A stretch of 64,000 nt of DNA. Origin: Verrucomicrobiia bacterium. GTDB taxonomy: Bacteria; Verrucomicrobiota; Verrucomicrobiia; Verrucomicrobiales; Akkermansiaceae. The notes under the pieces were generated by a model. The model saw only the letters and a program-made list of their open reading frames with translations. It searched no databases and had not been told where the DNA came from. The stretch's first letter is position 1. The number at the start of each line of letters is the position of its first letter. Location of the stretch: NCBI GenBank assembly GCA_947462875.1, contig CANHQJ010000014.1, positions 38,492 through 102,491 on the forward strand, in the 5' to 3' direction. This document shows positions 44,946-54,123 of the stretch, in pieces. Made by a program: the position numbers and the translations under genes.

Positions 44946-45069
44946 CGGCGCGGAGCATAGCCGATCACAAGAGCCGCGACGAGAAAATACCACCGCCGAT
45001 CGACGGAGTGCGACAGATTTTCTCAATGTTCGATTGCAATGAGCCGCACAAGTGATACCATCACGCCGC

Positions 45070-45504
45070 ATGAAATACGCAGCACTTCCCCTCCTGATGA
45101 TCGTATGGTCTTTGGGTGCTTGCGCGCCTCGCACACCGGAGCAACGCATCGCCCAGAACCCTGCCGTTTTCGAAGCCCTTCCCGCCAAGCAGCAAACGCT
45201 GGTGCGCCAGGGAGAACTCAGCCGCGGCATGTCGCCGGAAGCGGTGATCCTCGCCTGGGGAGCGCCATCGCGCCGCTACAACGGCGTGAGCAATGGCACC
45301 TCTACCGAGCGCTGGGATTACATGGGCTCACAGCCCGTTTACGGCAACACCATCGGCTTCGGAGGTTGGGGCGGTTGGGGGCGCTGGGGCGGTTACGGCT
45401 GCGGGCAACCGTTCATGTACAACGATGTCGCCTTCATCCCCTATCGCCGCGCCACGGTGTTGTTCAAGAACCGCCGCGTCGAGGCCTGGGAAAAAATGCA
45501 ATAG
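45070..45504 (+). CDS. Small Gly/Trp-rich lipoprotein
   Basis: This 144-aa protein has a lipoprotein signal with lipobox LGAC (Cys18). The middle resembles a SmpA/OmlA-type fold (LSRGMSPEAVILAWGAP). It is followed by a striking Gly/Trp run (FGGWGGWGRWGGYGCG at about 103-118) and a C-terminal VLFKNRRVEAWE. It likely sits in the outer membrane facing the periplasm. The ATG at 45070 begins the signal; an upstream start adds six basic residues only. It lies 26 nt before the L,D-transpeptidase gene, so a cell-wall role is plausible. Confidence 0.83.
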   Translation: MKYAALPLLMIVWSLGACAPRTPEQRIAQNPAVFEALPAKQQTLVRQGELSRGMSPEAVILAWGAPSRRYNGVSNGTSTERWDYMGSQPVYGNTIGFGGWGGWGRWGGYGCGQPFMYNDVAFIPYRRATVLFKNRRVEAWEKMQ

Positions 45505-45530
45505 TTCTCTCCCTTAAATCCATATCCATC

Positions 45531-46202
45531 ATGAAATCCACCATACTAGCCCTGTCCGCCGCCGTGCTCTCGCTCATGGCGCTCTCGTCCTGTTCCTCCG
45601 GCATCTCCCAGCTGGGTGCCTATCACGCGTATGATAGACCCGCCTCGTTGCCGACCAACCCGAGCGCGGTCCGCGTGAAAATTTCGCTGCGCCACCAGAT
45701 GGTGTATGTGATGGAAGGATCCAAGCCTCTTCTCATCGCTCCCTGCACGGTGGGCACCGCCTCCGCCCCGACGCCACAGGGCAATTTCACGATTTTCAAC
45801 AAAACGCAGTACAAGCGCGCGAACAGTCACGGGTATGCCTATAGTGGCAACCAATCGAAAAAAGCCATGATCGGCGCCCGTCCGCCCGGCTGGCTGTTCA
45901 AGGGCACGCCGATGCCATACTGGTGCGAGTTCAAAGCGAACTACGGCATCCACACCGGATGGGTCAAGCCCTACCCTTCCAGCCACGGCTGCATCCGCAT
46001 GCACGAAAACCTCTCGCCGAAATTTTTCCGCCTCGTCAAAGTCGGCACGCCCGTGAACATCGCCTCCACGCAGCCGGAAGACTCGACCATTGGCAACAAC
46101 ATCCCGCGTCCTCCCGATGCCGGACCACTGCCCGACTACTCGCCGCAAATGTACATCGGCGATGGCTACTTCAAGCAGCACAAGGCGCCCACGTACGAGT
46201 GA
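45531..46202 (+). CDS. L,D-transpeptidase (YkuD) lipoprotein
   Basis: This 223-aa protein has a lipobox ending at Cys21 (LSSC). A YkuD catalytic domain covers about 45-190, starting with VRVKISLRHQMVYVM. The active-site signature SHGCIRMHE has its Cys near residue 154. These enzymes form 3-3 cross-links in peptidoglycan or attach proteins to it. The usual HxG-type block appears as YGIHTGW. It follows the Gly/Trp-rich lipoprotein gene and is convergent with hpt, 5 bp apart. Confidence 0.92.
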   Translation: MKSTILALSAAVLSLMALSSCSSGISQLGAYHAYDRPASLPTNPSAVRVKISLRHQMVYVMEGSKPLLIAPCTVGTASAPTPQGNFTIFNKTQYKRANSHGYAYSGNQSKKAMIGARPPGWLFKGTPMPYWCEFKANYGIHTGWVKPYPSSHGCIRMHENLSPKFFRLVKVGTPVNIASTQPEDSTIGNNIPRPPDAGPLPDYSPQMYIGDGYFKQHKAPTYE

Positions 46203-46207
46203 GCCGC

Positions 46208-46753
46208 TCAGCCTTTGAGCACACCCACGAATGGCAGGTTGCGGTAACGGCCCCTGTAGTCGAGACCGTAACCCACCACAAACTCGTCGCCGATTTCGAA
46301 GCCGACGTAATCCGCCTGCACGTCTTCTTCGCGCGGGCGGTCTTTGGCGAGAAGGACGCCCGTGTGCACGGCCACGCAACCTTCCTGTAACAGGCGATCG
46401 CTCACGGCCTTGAGCGTGCGACCGGTATCGAGGATGTCATCCAACAACAACACGTGCCGCCCCTTCACATCGGGCAGGCTGTGGTCGAGAAATTTCACCA
46501 CGCCGCTGCTCTCGGTGCCGCCGTGGTAGCTGGCGACGTTGAGGCACTCGATTTCGAGCGGTCGCGGGATGCGCCGCAGCAGATCCGCCGCAAAAACAAA
46601 AGCTCCCTTGAGCAGCACGATGGCCACGATCGGACCGGCGGGGAACTCGCGGTCGATTTCCGCCGCCATCGCATCGAGACGTTTCTCGATCACTTTTTCA
46701 TCGATCAACACGCGCTCGACATCCGCGGCGCGACCCAGTTCATCAGCGATCAT
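46208..46753 (-). CDS. hpt: Hypoxanthine phosphoribosyltransferase
   Basis: This 181-aa type I phosphoribosyltransferase has the PRPP motif LLLDDILDTGRTL near 100-112. The early LLKGAFVFAADLLRRI and the late VGYGLDYRGRYRNLPFVG are both characteristic of hypoxanthine/guanine enzymes. It salvages hypoxanthine or guanine to IMP or GMP. The length is normal. Its start overlaps the stop of the ftsB-like gene by 4 nt (ATGA), so the two are co-transcribed. In many bacteria hpt sits near ftsH and tilS, neither of which is seen here. Confidence 0.94.
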   Translation of the reverse strand: MIADELGRAADVERVLIDEKVIEKRLDAMAAEIDREFPAGPIVAIVLLKGAFVFAADLLRRIPRPLEIECLNVASYHGGTESSGVVKFLDHSLPDVKGRHVLLLDDILDTGRTLKAVSDRLLQEGCVAVHTGVLLAKDRPREEDVQADYVGFEIGDEFVVGYGLDYRGRYRNLPFVGVLKG

Positions 46754-47088
46754 CGTTCGATTCGGAAAATGGTTTCTCCCGGGCGATAGACCTGCAGCCG
46801 ATCGCGTGCCTGGATTTCGAGGTAGGCAGGATCGTGCTTGATCGCCTCCAGCTTGACGCGCAGGTAATCGAGCTGGCTTTCCGCCTGCTCCTCGCGCTGC
46901 CGCGCCTCCACGAGCTCACCTTGTTTTTTCTCGTAGGCGATTTTTTGCGGCAGGTAGGACAGGCAGAGAATCAGGGCACCCACGATCAAAATCACGGCCA
47001 TCAACAAACCATTGGTCGCGCGAATGAATGTCGTCTGCGCTTTCAAACGCCTGACATTTCGCTTGGTGTGTCTTTTTTTTTCGGCCAT
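46750..47088 (-). CDS. FtsB/DivIC septum formation initiator family protein
   Basis: This 112-aa protein has a basic N-terminus, one TM helix (about 27-49) and a coiled-coil (about 52-85, GELVEARQREEQAESQLDYL). A short C-terminal domain ending in YRPGETIFRIE is the typical FtsB/DivIC finish. It likely bridges division proteins at the septum. A possible promoter for this gene and hpt is a TATAGT box at 47106-47111, 17 bp from a weak upstream element. The -35 match is poor. Confidence 0.86.
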   Translation of the reverse strand: MAEKKRHTKRNVRRLKAQTTFIRATNGLLMAVILIVGALILCLSYLPQKIAYEKKQGELVEARQREEQAESQLDYLRVKLEAIKHDPAYLEIQARDRLQVYRPGETIFRIER

Positions 47089-47199
47089 TTCCCTAAGCGC
47101 TCTTTACTATAAACCATCCGTCTTGCCAATGAAAGAATGCCTGAGCTTTGCTTTTTTATCGCCTCGCGAGCCATCCCGTGCTAGGCTTCCGGCAAGCTC

Positions 47200-48039
47200 A
47201 TGCGCCGTTTTTTTCGCCCGTTGCTACTCTGGAGTCTGGTTTTGATCGGCCTGCCGACGATCGCCATGGTCTCGTGCCAGCACAAATTGATCTACTACCC
47301 GCGCGCCTATCCCGCCACGCATGATGCGCAGTGGACGAAGCAGACGCAGGGGAAAATCCTTTCGTTCACGACCTCGGCAGGGCGGCAGCAGGCGTATCTC
47401 TTTCGCCCGCGCCCGCAGGCGAATCCGGAGCGGCTGTGGCTGGTCTGCGGCGGCAATGGCACACTGGCGACCGAGTGGTCCGCGTTCATGAAATACGAGG
47501 CACCGCCGGAGGATGCCTATCTGCTGATCGACTACCCCGGCTACGGCGCGAATCAAGGCTCGCCCAGCCCGGCGACGATCCGCGAGTCGCTGCAGAAAGT
47601 GGTGCCCCTGGCCGCGGCGGAACTCCAGTGGGACCAGGCCACGCTGCACGAGCGCACGCGCGTTTTTGGCCACAGTCTCGGTTGTGCCGTGGCACTGATG
47701 GGCGCGGAGGAATTCGGCCTCAGCCGCGGTGTGCTGCTCGCCCCTTTCACCAGCACCATGGACATGACCAAGCAAGTCGTGGGTGTGGATCTGGGGTTTC
47801 TCGTCACGCATCGGTTCGACAACCGCAAAGCCATGCAGAGCATCGCCCGACAACCCCATGCGCGCATGCGCTTGCTGCACGGCTTGAGCGACGGGGTGAT
47901 TCCGGCATCCATGTCTTGCGAGCTGCATGCCATCTCTCCGGAGAAATTTTCGCTCAGCCTGCGCGAGGCCTGCGGTCACAATGACTGGCAGGACACGCAG
48001 ACGGAAGTGATTGTCCGAGCCATGAACGAAGTGCGCTAG
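47200..48039 (+). CDS. Alpha/beta-hydrolase, probably membrane-anchored
   Basis: This 279-aa protein has an N-terminal hydrophobic stretch, about 8-25, ending at Cys26 (IAMVSC), a possible lipobox. The fold has GGNGT as the oxyanion loop and nucleophile GHSLG near 156-160. A late SDG supplies the Asp and GHNDW the His. It resembles the YfhR/BEM46-type serine hydrolases of unknown substrate. It is followed after 4 nt by the rfbB-like gene, so they may be co-transcribed although the functional link is unclear. Confidence 0.87.
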   Translation: MRRFFRPLLLWSLVLIGLPTIAMVSCQHKLIYYPRAYPATHDAQWTKQTQGKILSFTTSAGRQQAYLFRPRPQANPERLWLVCGGNGTLATEWSAFMKYEAPPEDAYLLIDYPGYGANQGSPSPATIRESLQKVVPLAAAELQWDQATLHERTRVFGHSLGCAVALMGAEEFGLSRGVLLAPFTSTMDMTKQVVGVDLGFLVTHRFDNRKAMQSIARQPHARMRLLHGLSDGVIPASMSCELHAISPEKFSLSLREACGHNDWQDTQTEVIVRAMNEVR

Positions 48040-48043
48040 CGCC

Positions 48044-49132
48044 ATGAACGATCATCCGCCTACCGTTCTGATCACAGGAGGAGCCGGTTTCATCGGCTCG
48101 AATCTGGTGATGCATCTGCTGCGCGACACCGATTGGCACGTGGTCAATCTGGATGCGCTGACCTATGCCGGAAATCTGGAGGGCTGGGGCGGGTTTCTGA
48201 CCCATCCGCGCCATCATTTTGTGAAAGGAAATCTCACGGACGCGGCCCTGCTCCAGCATCTTTTGCAGAGCCATCAGCCGCAGGCGGTGATGCATCTGGC
48301 GGCGGAATCGCACGTGGATCGCTCCATCGATGGGCCCGCGGTTTTTGTGCAAACCAACGTCTGCGGCACCGCCGTTCTGTTAGAGAAATGCCTGCACTAC
48401 TGGCAAAATCTGCCCGCCCCTGCGAAACACGCCTTCCGCCTGCTGCATTTGTCCACCGATGAAGTGCACGGTTCGTTAGGCCCGCAGGATGCTCCGTTTT
48501 GCGAGAGCACCAGCTACGCGCCGCGTTCGCCGTATTCCGCTACCAAGGCCGCCGCCGATCACCTGGTGCGCGCCTGGCATCACACCTATGGCTTTCCCAG
48601 CATCGTCGCCAATGCCTCTAACAACTACGGCCCGCGCCAGTTTCCGGAAAAACTGATCCCCCTGGCGATTGTGAAACTGCTGCAAGGCGAACCCATCCCG
48701 CTCTACGGCGACGGCTCGCAAATCCGCGACTGGCTGCACGTCAGCGATCACTGCCACGCTCTGACAAAAATCCTCACCCACGGGCAAACCGGCGACACCT
48801 ACCTGATCGGCACCGGCGTCGAAACCACCAACCGTTCCCTGCTGCTACTGCTCTGCGAGCTGATGGACGAAATGCGCCCGCGCCGCGATGGCCTCTCACA
48901 CGCTGCCGCCATTTCTCCTGTGAGCGATCGGCCGGGGCACGATCATCGCTACGCCATCGATGCCAGCCATTTGCGCCGCAGTCTCTCCTGGCAGCCCCGG
49001 ATCGATCTCCGCTCGGGTCTGTGCGAGACCATCGCCTGGTATCTCTCCCACCCCGGGTGGTGGCAAGCCATCCTCGGTCACCGCTACAACATGGAACGCC
49101 TCGGAACAAGCGGATCACCGCGCGCGCAGTGA
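48044..49132 (+). CDS. rfbB: dTDP-glucose 4,6-dehydratase-like NAD-dependent enzyme
   Basis: This 362-aa extended SDR enzyme has NAD-binding GGAGFIGS at 12-19 and the catalytic TDEVHG near 137-142 (family TDEVYG). YSATKAAADH near 164 provides the Tyr/Lys pair, and NYGPRQFPEKLIPL is also typical. It converts dTDP-glucose to the 4-keto-6-deoxy sugar in O-antigen or exopolysaccharide synthesis. The Tyr of TDEVYG is His here, a small deviation. Other dTDP-rhamnose genes are not seen nearby. The gene ends 18 bp inside the convergent TgpA-type gene. Confidence 0.88.
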   Translation: MNDHPPTVLITGGAGFIGSNLVMHLLRDTDWHVVNLDALTYAGNLEGWGGFLTHPRHHFVKGNLTDAALLQHLLQSHQPQAVMHLAAESHVDRSIDGPAVFVQTNVCGTAVLLEKCLHYWQNLPAPAKHAFRLLHLSTDEVHGSLGPQDAPFCESTSYAPRSPYSATKAAADHLVRAWHHTYGFPSIVANASNNYGPRQFPEKLIPLAIVKLLQGEPIPLYGDGSQIRDWLHVSDHCHALTKILTHGQTGDTYLIGTGVETTNRSLLLLLCELMDEMRPRRDGLSHAAAISPVSDRPGHDHRYAIDASHLRRSLSWQPRIDLRSGLCETIAWYLSHPGWWQAILGHRYNMERLGTSGSPRAQ

Positions 49133-51265
49133 TTCGCAGAGCTGTTGGAGGCGCTTCGTCAGGCTCTCCTCCGGCTCGCCGGGATCATAGCGCAAGCGAT
49201 TGTGCAAAGCGATGGTCTCCGCCACCACCTGCGCATCCACCGATGTCTCCAGCCTGCGCAACCAGGCGGAATACGGCATGCCCACCGGGCGATGGCCGAT
49301 TTTCCCCACGAGCCAGCGCTCCAGCTCGCTCAAGGGTGTCTTGCGCCGCTCCAGCGTTTTCGCCGCGGCATGGCGCGTCACCCGCGAGCGCGTTTTCCAC
49401 AAACGGAAAATCACCCACGCGGCGACCAAGGCGGCAATCGCCGAAAACGTCGTCATCACCAGCGCCTTGTTTTCCGGCTGCGTGCGCCAGATGGTGAAGT
49501 TCTCGCGCAGCCGTTGCATCGAATCCATCAGATCACGACGCCAGCCACTCATCGCCAGATCCGCCGTGATCCACGTTGGCGGTGTGGTATCCACGTTCTG
49601 CCAGCGCTGCGTTTGCTCATTCCACACCCGGCACCAGGCATGCGCGTGAGTGCCGCGCAGCACATGCTCGCCCGTCTTGGGATTGCGTTCCTGCACGGAG
49701 AATCCCACACAGTAGCGGGCGGGCACTCCCGCCGTGCGCAGCAGCATGGTCGTGGCGGTGGCGAAGTATTCGCAGTGGCCGCTTTTTTCCTCTAACAGAA
49801 ATTGCGCCAACGCGCTGTCGCGGCCCGTCATCGTGCGATAGCGATTGCCGCGCTCTTCGGCCTTCCACTTGTCATGGAGACGGTCCTGAATGCGGAGATA
49901 CGTGGAGTACTTGAAATTCCGATAGAAATACAATCGCAACGCGGCGATTTTTTCCTCCAGCGGCAGATCGCGCAGCTCCAACGAATCGACAATCTCACGC
50001 AACACGGCGCGCTCCTGCGGCGGCACGTCGAGATCGATCGATGTCTCTTCTTTCGGCTCGATGGCAAAGGGCGCGCCATCGCGATCAAAACTCCCATCCC
50101 AGCGCACCGTGGCCTCCACCACCGCATGGCGCGGGGTGATGCGCACGGTGCCGATCGAATTGTACTCCAGCTCCTGCGCGTTCACATACATCGAATACAG
50201 CGATCCCGGCAGCGGCAGCAGCGAGTCCGTTTTCACCGCTCCCACGATGCGGAAGCGCGGCAGATCCTCCCGCGCTTCCTCGCCCACCACGATCTCGCCC
50301 GTGGTCCGGTAGAGACGCACATCATCGGCGACGTTCTCTCCGCGATCGGCCCGACCGACAGCGGCGAGTCCCTTGAAGTCCAGCTCCTGCGTGTTTCCCG
50401 GAGGCGGCTCGTAGCGCCAGTGCCCGCTGGGAAAATAGCGATTGTAGCTCGCCGTCATCAGCAAATCCGGCGTGGTCCCCTGCTCTTGTTGCAGCCGCCA
50501 GAAAATTTCCGATGATTGTTTGATCTGCCCCACCTGGCCGATGTTTGTATTGCTACGGTGCCACTGCGTTGATGGCGAGTAGGATGTCCCCGCCCCAGCG
50601 CCACCCATCAGCATCTGATGCGCGCGCAGCAAACCCCACTGCGTCACCGCCGCCAAAGCGGACATCACCAGGACTCCCGCAAGCAGCGATTTTTTTTGCC
50701 GCGCACGCAGATTCGTGCAGGTCCACAAACTCCACCCGGTCAGCACCAGCAGTCCCACGAAAAACAACTCATCATACGCATTGCTGCCCGCTGCTGAGAA
50801 TAACAAGGTGATGACAAAATACACCGGCGTGAAGGAAATGCGCTGGCTTACCGGGTTCATGCCCAGCTCGCGGTCCAACGCCATTTTTTTCCGCGAAAAA
50901 TACGAGAACGTGTTCAGCGGAATCGTGTCCGCGAAACCATACGCCTGCGTGAACTGCACCGTCATCAAAAACAAGGGCATCCACGACACAAACTCGCGCA
51001 CCGTCTCTGGCTCCACGCCGTTCATCCATAGCACAAAGGCCGTGAACATCATCGCGATCACCGAGATCGACCACGCGCGCACATAGGCCGTCTCGCCAAA
51101 GTTCCAGCGCAGCGGCAACCAATGCGGTCCCTCGAACAAAAATGCCAGGGCCAGACCCACCAGCGGCAGATCCACCATCCACCCCCAGAAAATCAGCGCC
51201 GCCCCCAGCAACATGCGCGGGAATCGCATGGCTGATGCGGCAGCGTTCGCGGCATTCACCTCCAT
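49115..51265 (-). CDS. TgpA-type transglutaminase-like membrane protein
   Basis: This 716-aa protein has an N-terminal block of about six TM segments (DUF3488-like). A periplasmic transglutaminase core follows, with Cys in KSGHCEYFATA (near 498), His in GTHAHAWCRVW (near 541) and Asp in NVDTTPPTW (near 557). A C-terminal TM segment (about 596-615) precedes a cytoplasmic domain of about 100 residues. The ATG at 51263-51265 was chosen; a longer open frame would overlap the divergent gene. Relatives occur beside MoxR ATPases and DUF58 genes, which are absent here. Its protease or cross-linking substrate is unknown. Confidence 0.9.
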   Translation of the reverse strand: MEVNAANAAASAMRFPRMLLGAALIFWGWMVDLPLVGLALAFLFEGPHWLPLRWNFGETAYVRAWSISVIAMMFTAFVLWMNGVEPETVREFVSWMPLFLMTVQFTQAYGFADTIPLNTFSYFSRKKMALDRELGMNPVSQRISFTPVYFVITLLFSAAGSNAYDELFFVGLLVLTGWSLWTCTNLRARQKKSLLAGVLVMSALAAVTQWGLLRAHQMLMGGAGAGTSYSPSTQWHRSNTNIGQVGQIKQSSEIFWRLQQEQGTTPDLLMTASYNRYFPSGHWRYEPPPGNTQELDFKGLAAVGRADRGENVADDVRLYRTTGEIVVGEEAREDLPRFRIVGAVKTDSLLPLPGSLYSMYVNAQELEYNSIGTVRITPRHAVVEATVRWDGSFDRDGAPFAIEPKEETSIDLDVPPQERAVLREIVDSLELRDLPLEEKIAALRLYFYRNFKYSTYLRIQDRLHDKWKAEERGNRYRTMTGRDSALAQFLLEEKSGHCEYFATATTMLLRTAGVPARYCVGFSVQERNPKTGEHVLRGTHAHAWCRVWNEQTQRWQNVDTTPPTWITADLAMSGWRRDLMDSMQRLRENFTIWRTQPENKALVMTTFSAIAALVAAWVIFRLWKTRSRVTRHAAAKTLERRKTPLSELERWLVGKIGHRPVGMPYSAWLRRLETSVDAQVVAETIALHNRLRYDPGEPEESLTKRLQQLCESLRAR

Positions 51266-51326
51266 GTCGGCACTATCCCACAAGATCTCCTTGCAAGCAA
51301 GACGCGAGATGCGCATAAGACGCATC

Positions 51327-51875
51327 ATGCATCCGCCGCAGCCCTGCCCTTTCCTACCGGCGATCGATGACGCAGAAGCGCTCGATCACTCATTGCTGCG
51401 CCGCCACGGCTCCGCGCGCGATGCCGCCTTCTACTTCGATGCCCTGCGCTACGGGCATTTCCTCTGGCAACAAGGCCACGCCGGTCGCGCGCTGCTGGCA
51501 TTGACTCGCGCGCTCTACGCCGATGTGGATGCGGCAGACGATATCCTCCGCGCATGGCCCCTGCCCTATGCCGCGCTTTTCTGGATCCTGAGAAACCACG
51601 GCAGCGATGACTTTCCCGGCAATCCACGACTGAGCTACCAGCACCAAGCCTGCCGCCTGCGCGGGGAGAGACAGGAACTCCGTGTCGCCCGCGCCTGGGC
51701 CGTCTGGGCGCTCGCTTGTGCCGCGCGCCCGCAGCTGCCCGGTGATCTGACCTGCCCCGAGCTGGGCCTAACGGAAATCACCTCGCTGCTCGACGGATGG
51801 GGGCATCCCGGCGAGAGCCAGCTTTGGCAAAAAATCCTGCAGAACGCTACGACTCAGCCTTTAGCCAACTCTTGA
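51327..51875 (+). CDS. Cytoplasmic helical protein of unknown function
   Basis: This 182-aa protein has no signal peptide or TM. It is rich in Ala, Leu and Arg with TPR-like helices (DALRYGHFLWQQGHAGRALLALTRALYADV). The ATG at 51327 gives MHPPQPCPFLP; one at 51309 would add six residues. It ends 22 bp inside the convergent M20 gene. It is divergent from the transglutaminase gene, about 60 bp apart. No specific family was recognised. Confidence 0.78.
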   Translation: MHPPQPCPFLPAIDDAEALDHSLLRRHGSARDAAFYFDALRYGHFLWQQGHAGRALLALTRALYADVDAADDILRAWPLPYAALFWILRNHGSDDFPGNPRLSYQHQACRLRGERQELRVARAWAVWALACAARPQLPGDLTCPELGLTEITSLLDGWGHPGESQLWQKILQNATTQPLANS

Positions 51876-53188
51876 AGAAGATGCTGATTCAGCAAAATCC
51901 CCGCCTCGAAATTCGCCACAGGGAAATTTTCGTTAGGCGCATGGATCTGACAATCGGGCAGCGCCAAGCCTAACAACAAAGTGTCCGCGCCGAGGATTTC
52001 GCGGAAGGCCTGGATGATGGGAATGCTGCCCCCTTCGCGGATCAGCACCGGCTCGCGACCGAAGGCGCTGGCCAGCGCGCGCTGCGCCGCTTTGCCAAAG
52101 GCCGAATGCGGATCCGCATGATACGGTTTGCCATCGTGGCCGATCTCGATCTCGATGCTCACACCCGCCGGGCAGTGTTTCTCGAAGTGCAGGCGCACTT
52201 TTTCCAGAATGTCTTTCGGGTCCTGATCCGGCACGAGCCGGAAGGAAAATTTCGCAAAGGCCTGCGCGGGCAGCACGGTCTTGGAGCCCTCGCCTTGGTA
52301 GCCACCGCCGATGCCATTCACTTCCGCCGTAGGCCTCGCCCACACGCGCTCGGCGGAGCTGTAGCCCTCTTCGCCAAACACCGATGGCGATCCCGTCACG
52401 GCCAGGTAATCCGCATCCGATACCCCCGGAATGCTCTGCCACATCTCGCGCTCCCAGTCCTGCAGCGGGCGCACGTCATCATAGAATCCCGCGACCTGGA
52501 TTTTCCCGGCATCGTCGTGCAGGCTCGCCACCAGCCGCGCCATCGCGGTGGCGGGATTCGCCACCGCTCCGCCGTAGATCCCCGAGTGCAGATCACCTTT
52601 CGGCCCCCGCAAGGTCACTTCCGCACACGCGATGCCGCGCAGGCCGTAGCCCATGGTCGGCACCCCGGCCGCCACCATGCCTGTGTCCGATACCGCGATC
52701 ACATCGCAGCGCAGCTCCTCGCGATGCGCTTGCAAAAACGGCGTGAGGTTCGGGCTGCCGATTTCCTCCTCGCCCTCGAACAGGAAAATCAAATTCACCG
52801 GCAGCTCGCCTTGCTCCCTCAACGTTTTTTCCACGCCCAACACATGCGCAAACATCTGCCCCTTGTTATCCGTTGCGCCGCGGCACCAGATTTTCCCCTC
52901 GCGGATTTCCGGCTCGAACGGCGCGCTGTGCCACAAATTCACCGGATCCACCGGCTGCACATCATAGTGCCCGTATATCAGCACCGTCTTGCGATCCTTA
53001 CGATGCTCATTGCGTGCCACCACGATCGGATGACGCGCCGTTTCGTGGAGCTCCGTCTTCAGTCCCATGCCCGTGAGTTTTTCCACCAACCAGGTCGCAC
53101 AGGCACGAACGTCGCCGGTGTGGCGGGAATCGGTGGAAACGCTGGGAAAACGGAGAAATTGAAACAACTCTTGCAGCTCGGATGTCAT
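51854..53188 (-). CDS. M20-family metallopeptidase (dipeptidase)
   Basis: This 444-aa zinc peptidase has the first ligands in YGHYDVQPVDP and CRGATDNKG. The FEGEEEIGSP block supplies the catalytic and metal Glu residues, VSDTGM the Asp, and a late QIHAPNENFPVANF the His. The dimerisation domain is in the middle. This pattern matches the M20A/CNDP-like dipeptidases, usually cytoplasmic, that split dipeptides. The length is typical. It stands alone, with a long gene-poor region upstream. The start codon is ATG at 53186-53188. Confidence 0.93.
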   Translation of the reverse strand: MTSELQELFQFLRFPSVSTDSRHTGDVRACATWLVEKLTGMGLKTELHETARHPIVVARNEHRKDRKTVLIYGHYDVQPVDPVNLWHSAPFEPEIREGKIWCRGATDNKGQMFAHVLGVEKTLREQGELPVNLIFLFEGEEEIGSPNLTPFLQAHREELRCDVIAVSDTGMVAAGVPTMGYGLRGIACAEVTLRGPKGDLHSGIYGGAVANPATAMARLVASLHDDAGKIQVAGFYDDVRPLQDWEREMWQSIPGVSDADYLAVTGSPSVFGEEGYSSAERVWARPTAEVNGIGGGYQGEGSKTVLPAQAFAKFSFRLVPDQDPKDILEKVRLHFEKHCPAGVSIEIEIGHDGKPYHADPHSAFGKAAQRALASAFGREPVLIREGGSIPIIQAFREILGADTLLLGLALPDCQIHAPNENFPVANFEAGILLNQHLLQELAKG

Positions 53189-54123
53189 GACAAACCCATG
53201 GAGCAGGTCATGGACCTAGGCAAGGACAAAGACGGCGATCGAAAAAAATCATCCCTCGCCCGATCAGAAGCCTCTTCCCCGACAACTGGCCTGCCATCCT
53301 CCCCGCAAAGGCGCACCCGTCGTAATAAATCGCCGTTTTCGCTGATACTGGAACCATTGCCCGCTGCCGCAGCGCCGGAAAAATTCCACAAAAAATTGTG
53401 CGAATGAATGCTAACTCAAAATAATGCGTTGGCACTCAACGCGTTAGAAGAAACTCATGAATTTGTCCAAATTCGTCAAATTTCGGCGAAATACATGACC
53501 CAGACCACCGCGACCGCCAGCATGCCAATCCCTTATTCAGTATGACAACTAGCGACTTTCCCCTCTGTGCTCTTCACCTCATCCCTACCACTCCTATGTC
53601 TATTTTTGAATATTCACCACAGCCGCGAGGTCCGGCATGTCCTGATCGAAGAGAAAAAAAAACCGTACCAACTGGTATGAATACTGGAAAAAAAACTTGA
53701 GGAAATCATTGAGCGGGCTAGCTTTTTTTACGTGCGCGACGCAAGTCGTGCATGGCATATCCCAAAAGTAGTGCGTCGCAAGACAAGGTATTGTTGGGTT
53801 TTCATAGGTAATTGACTGTCGGAGCTGGGGAGCTCCGGCAGTCTCATGAAAAGGTGCCGCGGGCGAATCGGTCGTATTAGTAGCCCCATCATGATTCCCG
53901 TGGCCAAACGATGCTCGTGAGCGTTTTTGACAATTCCGGACATAACTCCTCATCCACTCGTTCCGAACCATGCCGCGCCATTAACAAAACCGTCACCGTC
54001 GGGGGAACGCGTATGGCGATTTTACTCTTGCCGAAACATCGCCCATAGCCACGATGGAGGCGTGACGAAGATTTTATTCCGCATTCCGGAACAGAACCTG
54101 CTCACCAGCCAAGAATCCATCAC
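53189..54123. other. Gene-poor AT-richer region
   Basis: This stretch of about 935 bp lies between the divergent M20 gene and a secreted protein gene. No open frame looks coding: a 123-codon minus frame (53600-53971) has no family signal. The region has lower G+C than its surroundings and several A-runs (for example around 53652 and 53688). It carries the hairpin at 53814-53843 and a smaller stem GCGTTG/CAACGC at 53426-53442. No tRNA-like fold or riboswitch was recognised. Confidence 0.6.
53814..53843. repeat. 13-bp inverted repeat hairpin with GGGG loop
   Basis: GACTGTCGGAGCT is followed by GGGG and AGCTCCGGCAGTC. The arms pair over 13 bp with one G-T mismatch. No T-run follows, so it is not a standard terminator. 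It may be a regulatory or RNA structure. Confidence 0.7.

Noticed and set aside
44946..45230. 95-codon extension of cardiolipin synthase
   Set aside because: It overlaps the divergent lipoprotein gene and puts non-hydrophobic sequence before the first TM.
47106..47134. Sigma70-like promoter before the ftsB-like gene
   Set aside because: The TATAGT -10 is reasonable, but the -35 at 17 bp spacing (TTTCAT) matches only two of six bases, so it was not listed as a feature.
53600..53971. 123-codon minus-strand frame in the gene-poor region
   Set aside because: It has no family signal, overlaps the hairpin and shows no coding-like codon use.
53189..54123. Possible tRNA or riboswitch in the long intergenic region
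   Set aside because: No GTTCGA-type T-loop, cloverleaf or known riboswitch core was recognised by eye.
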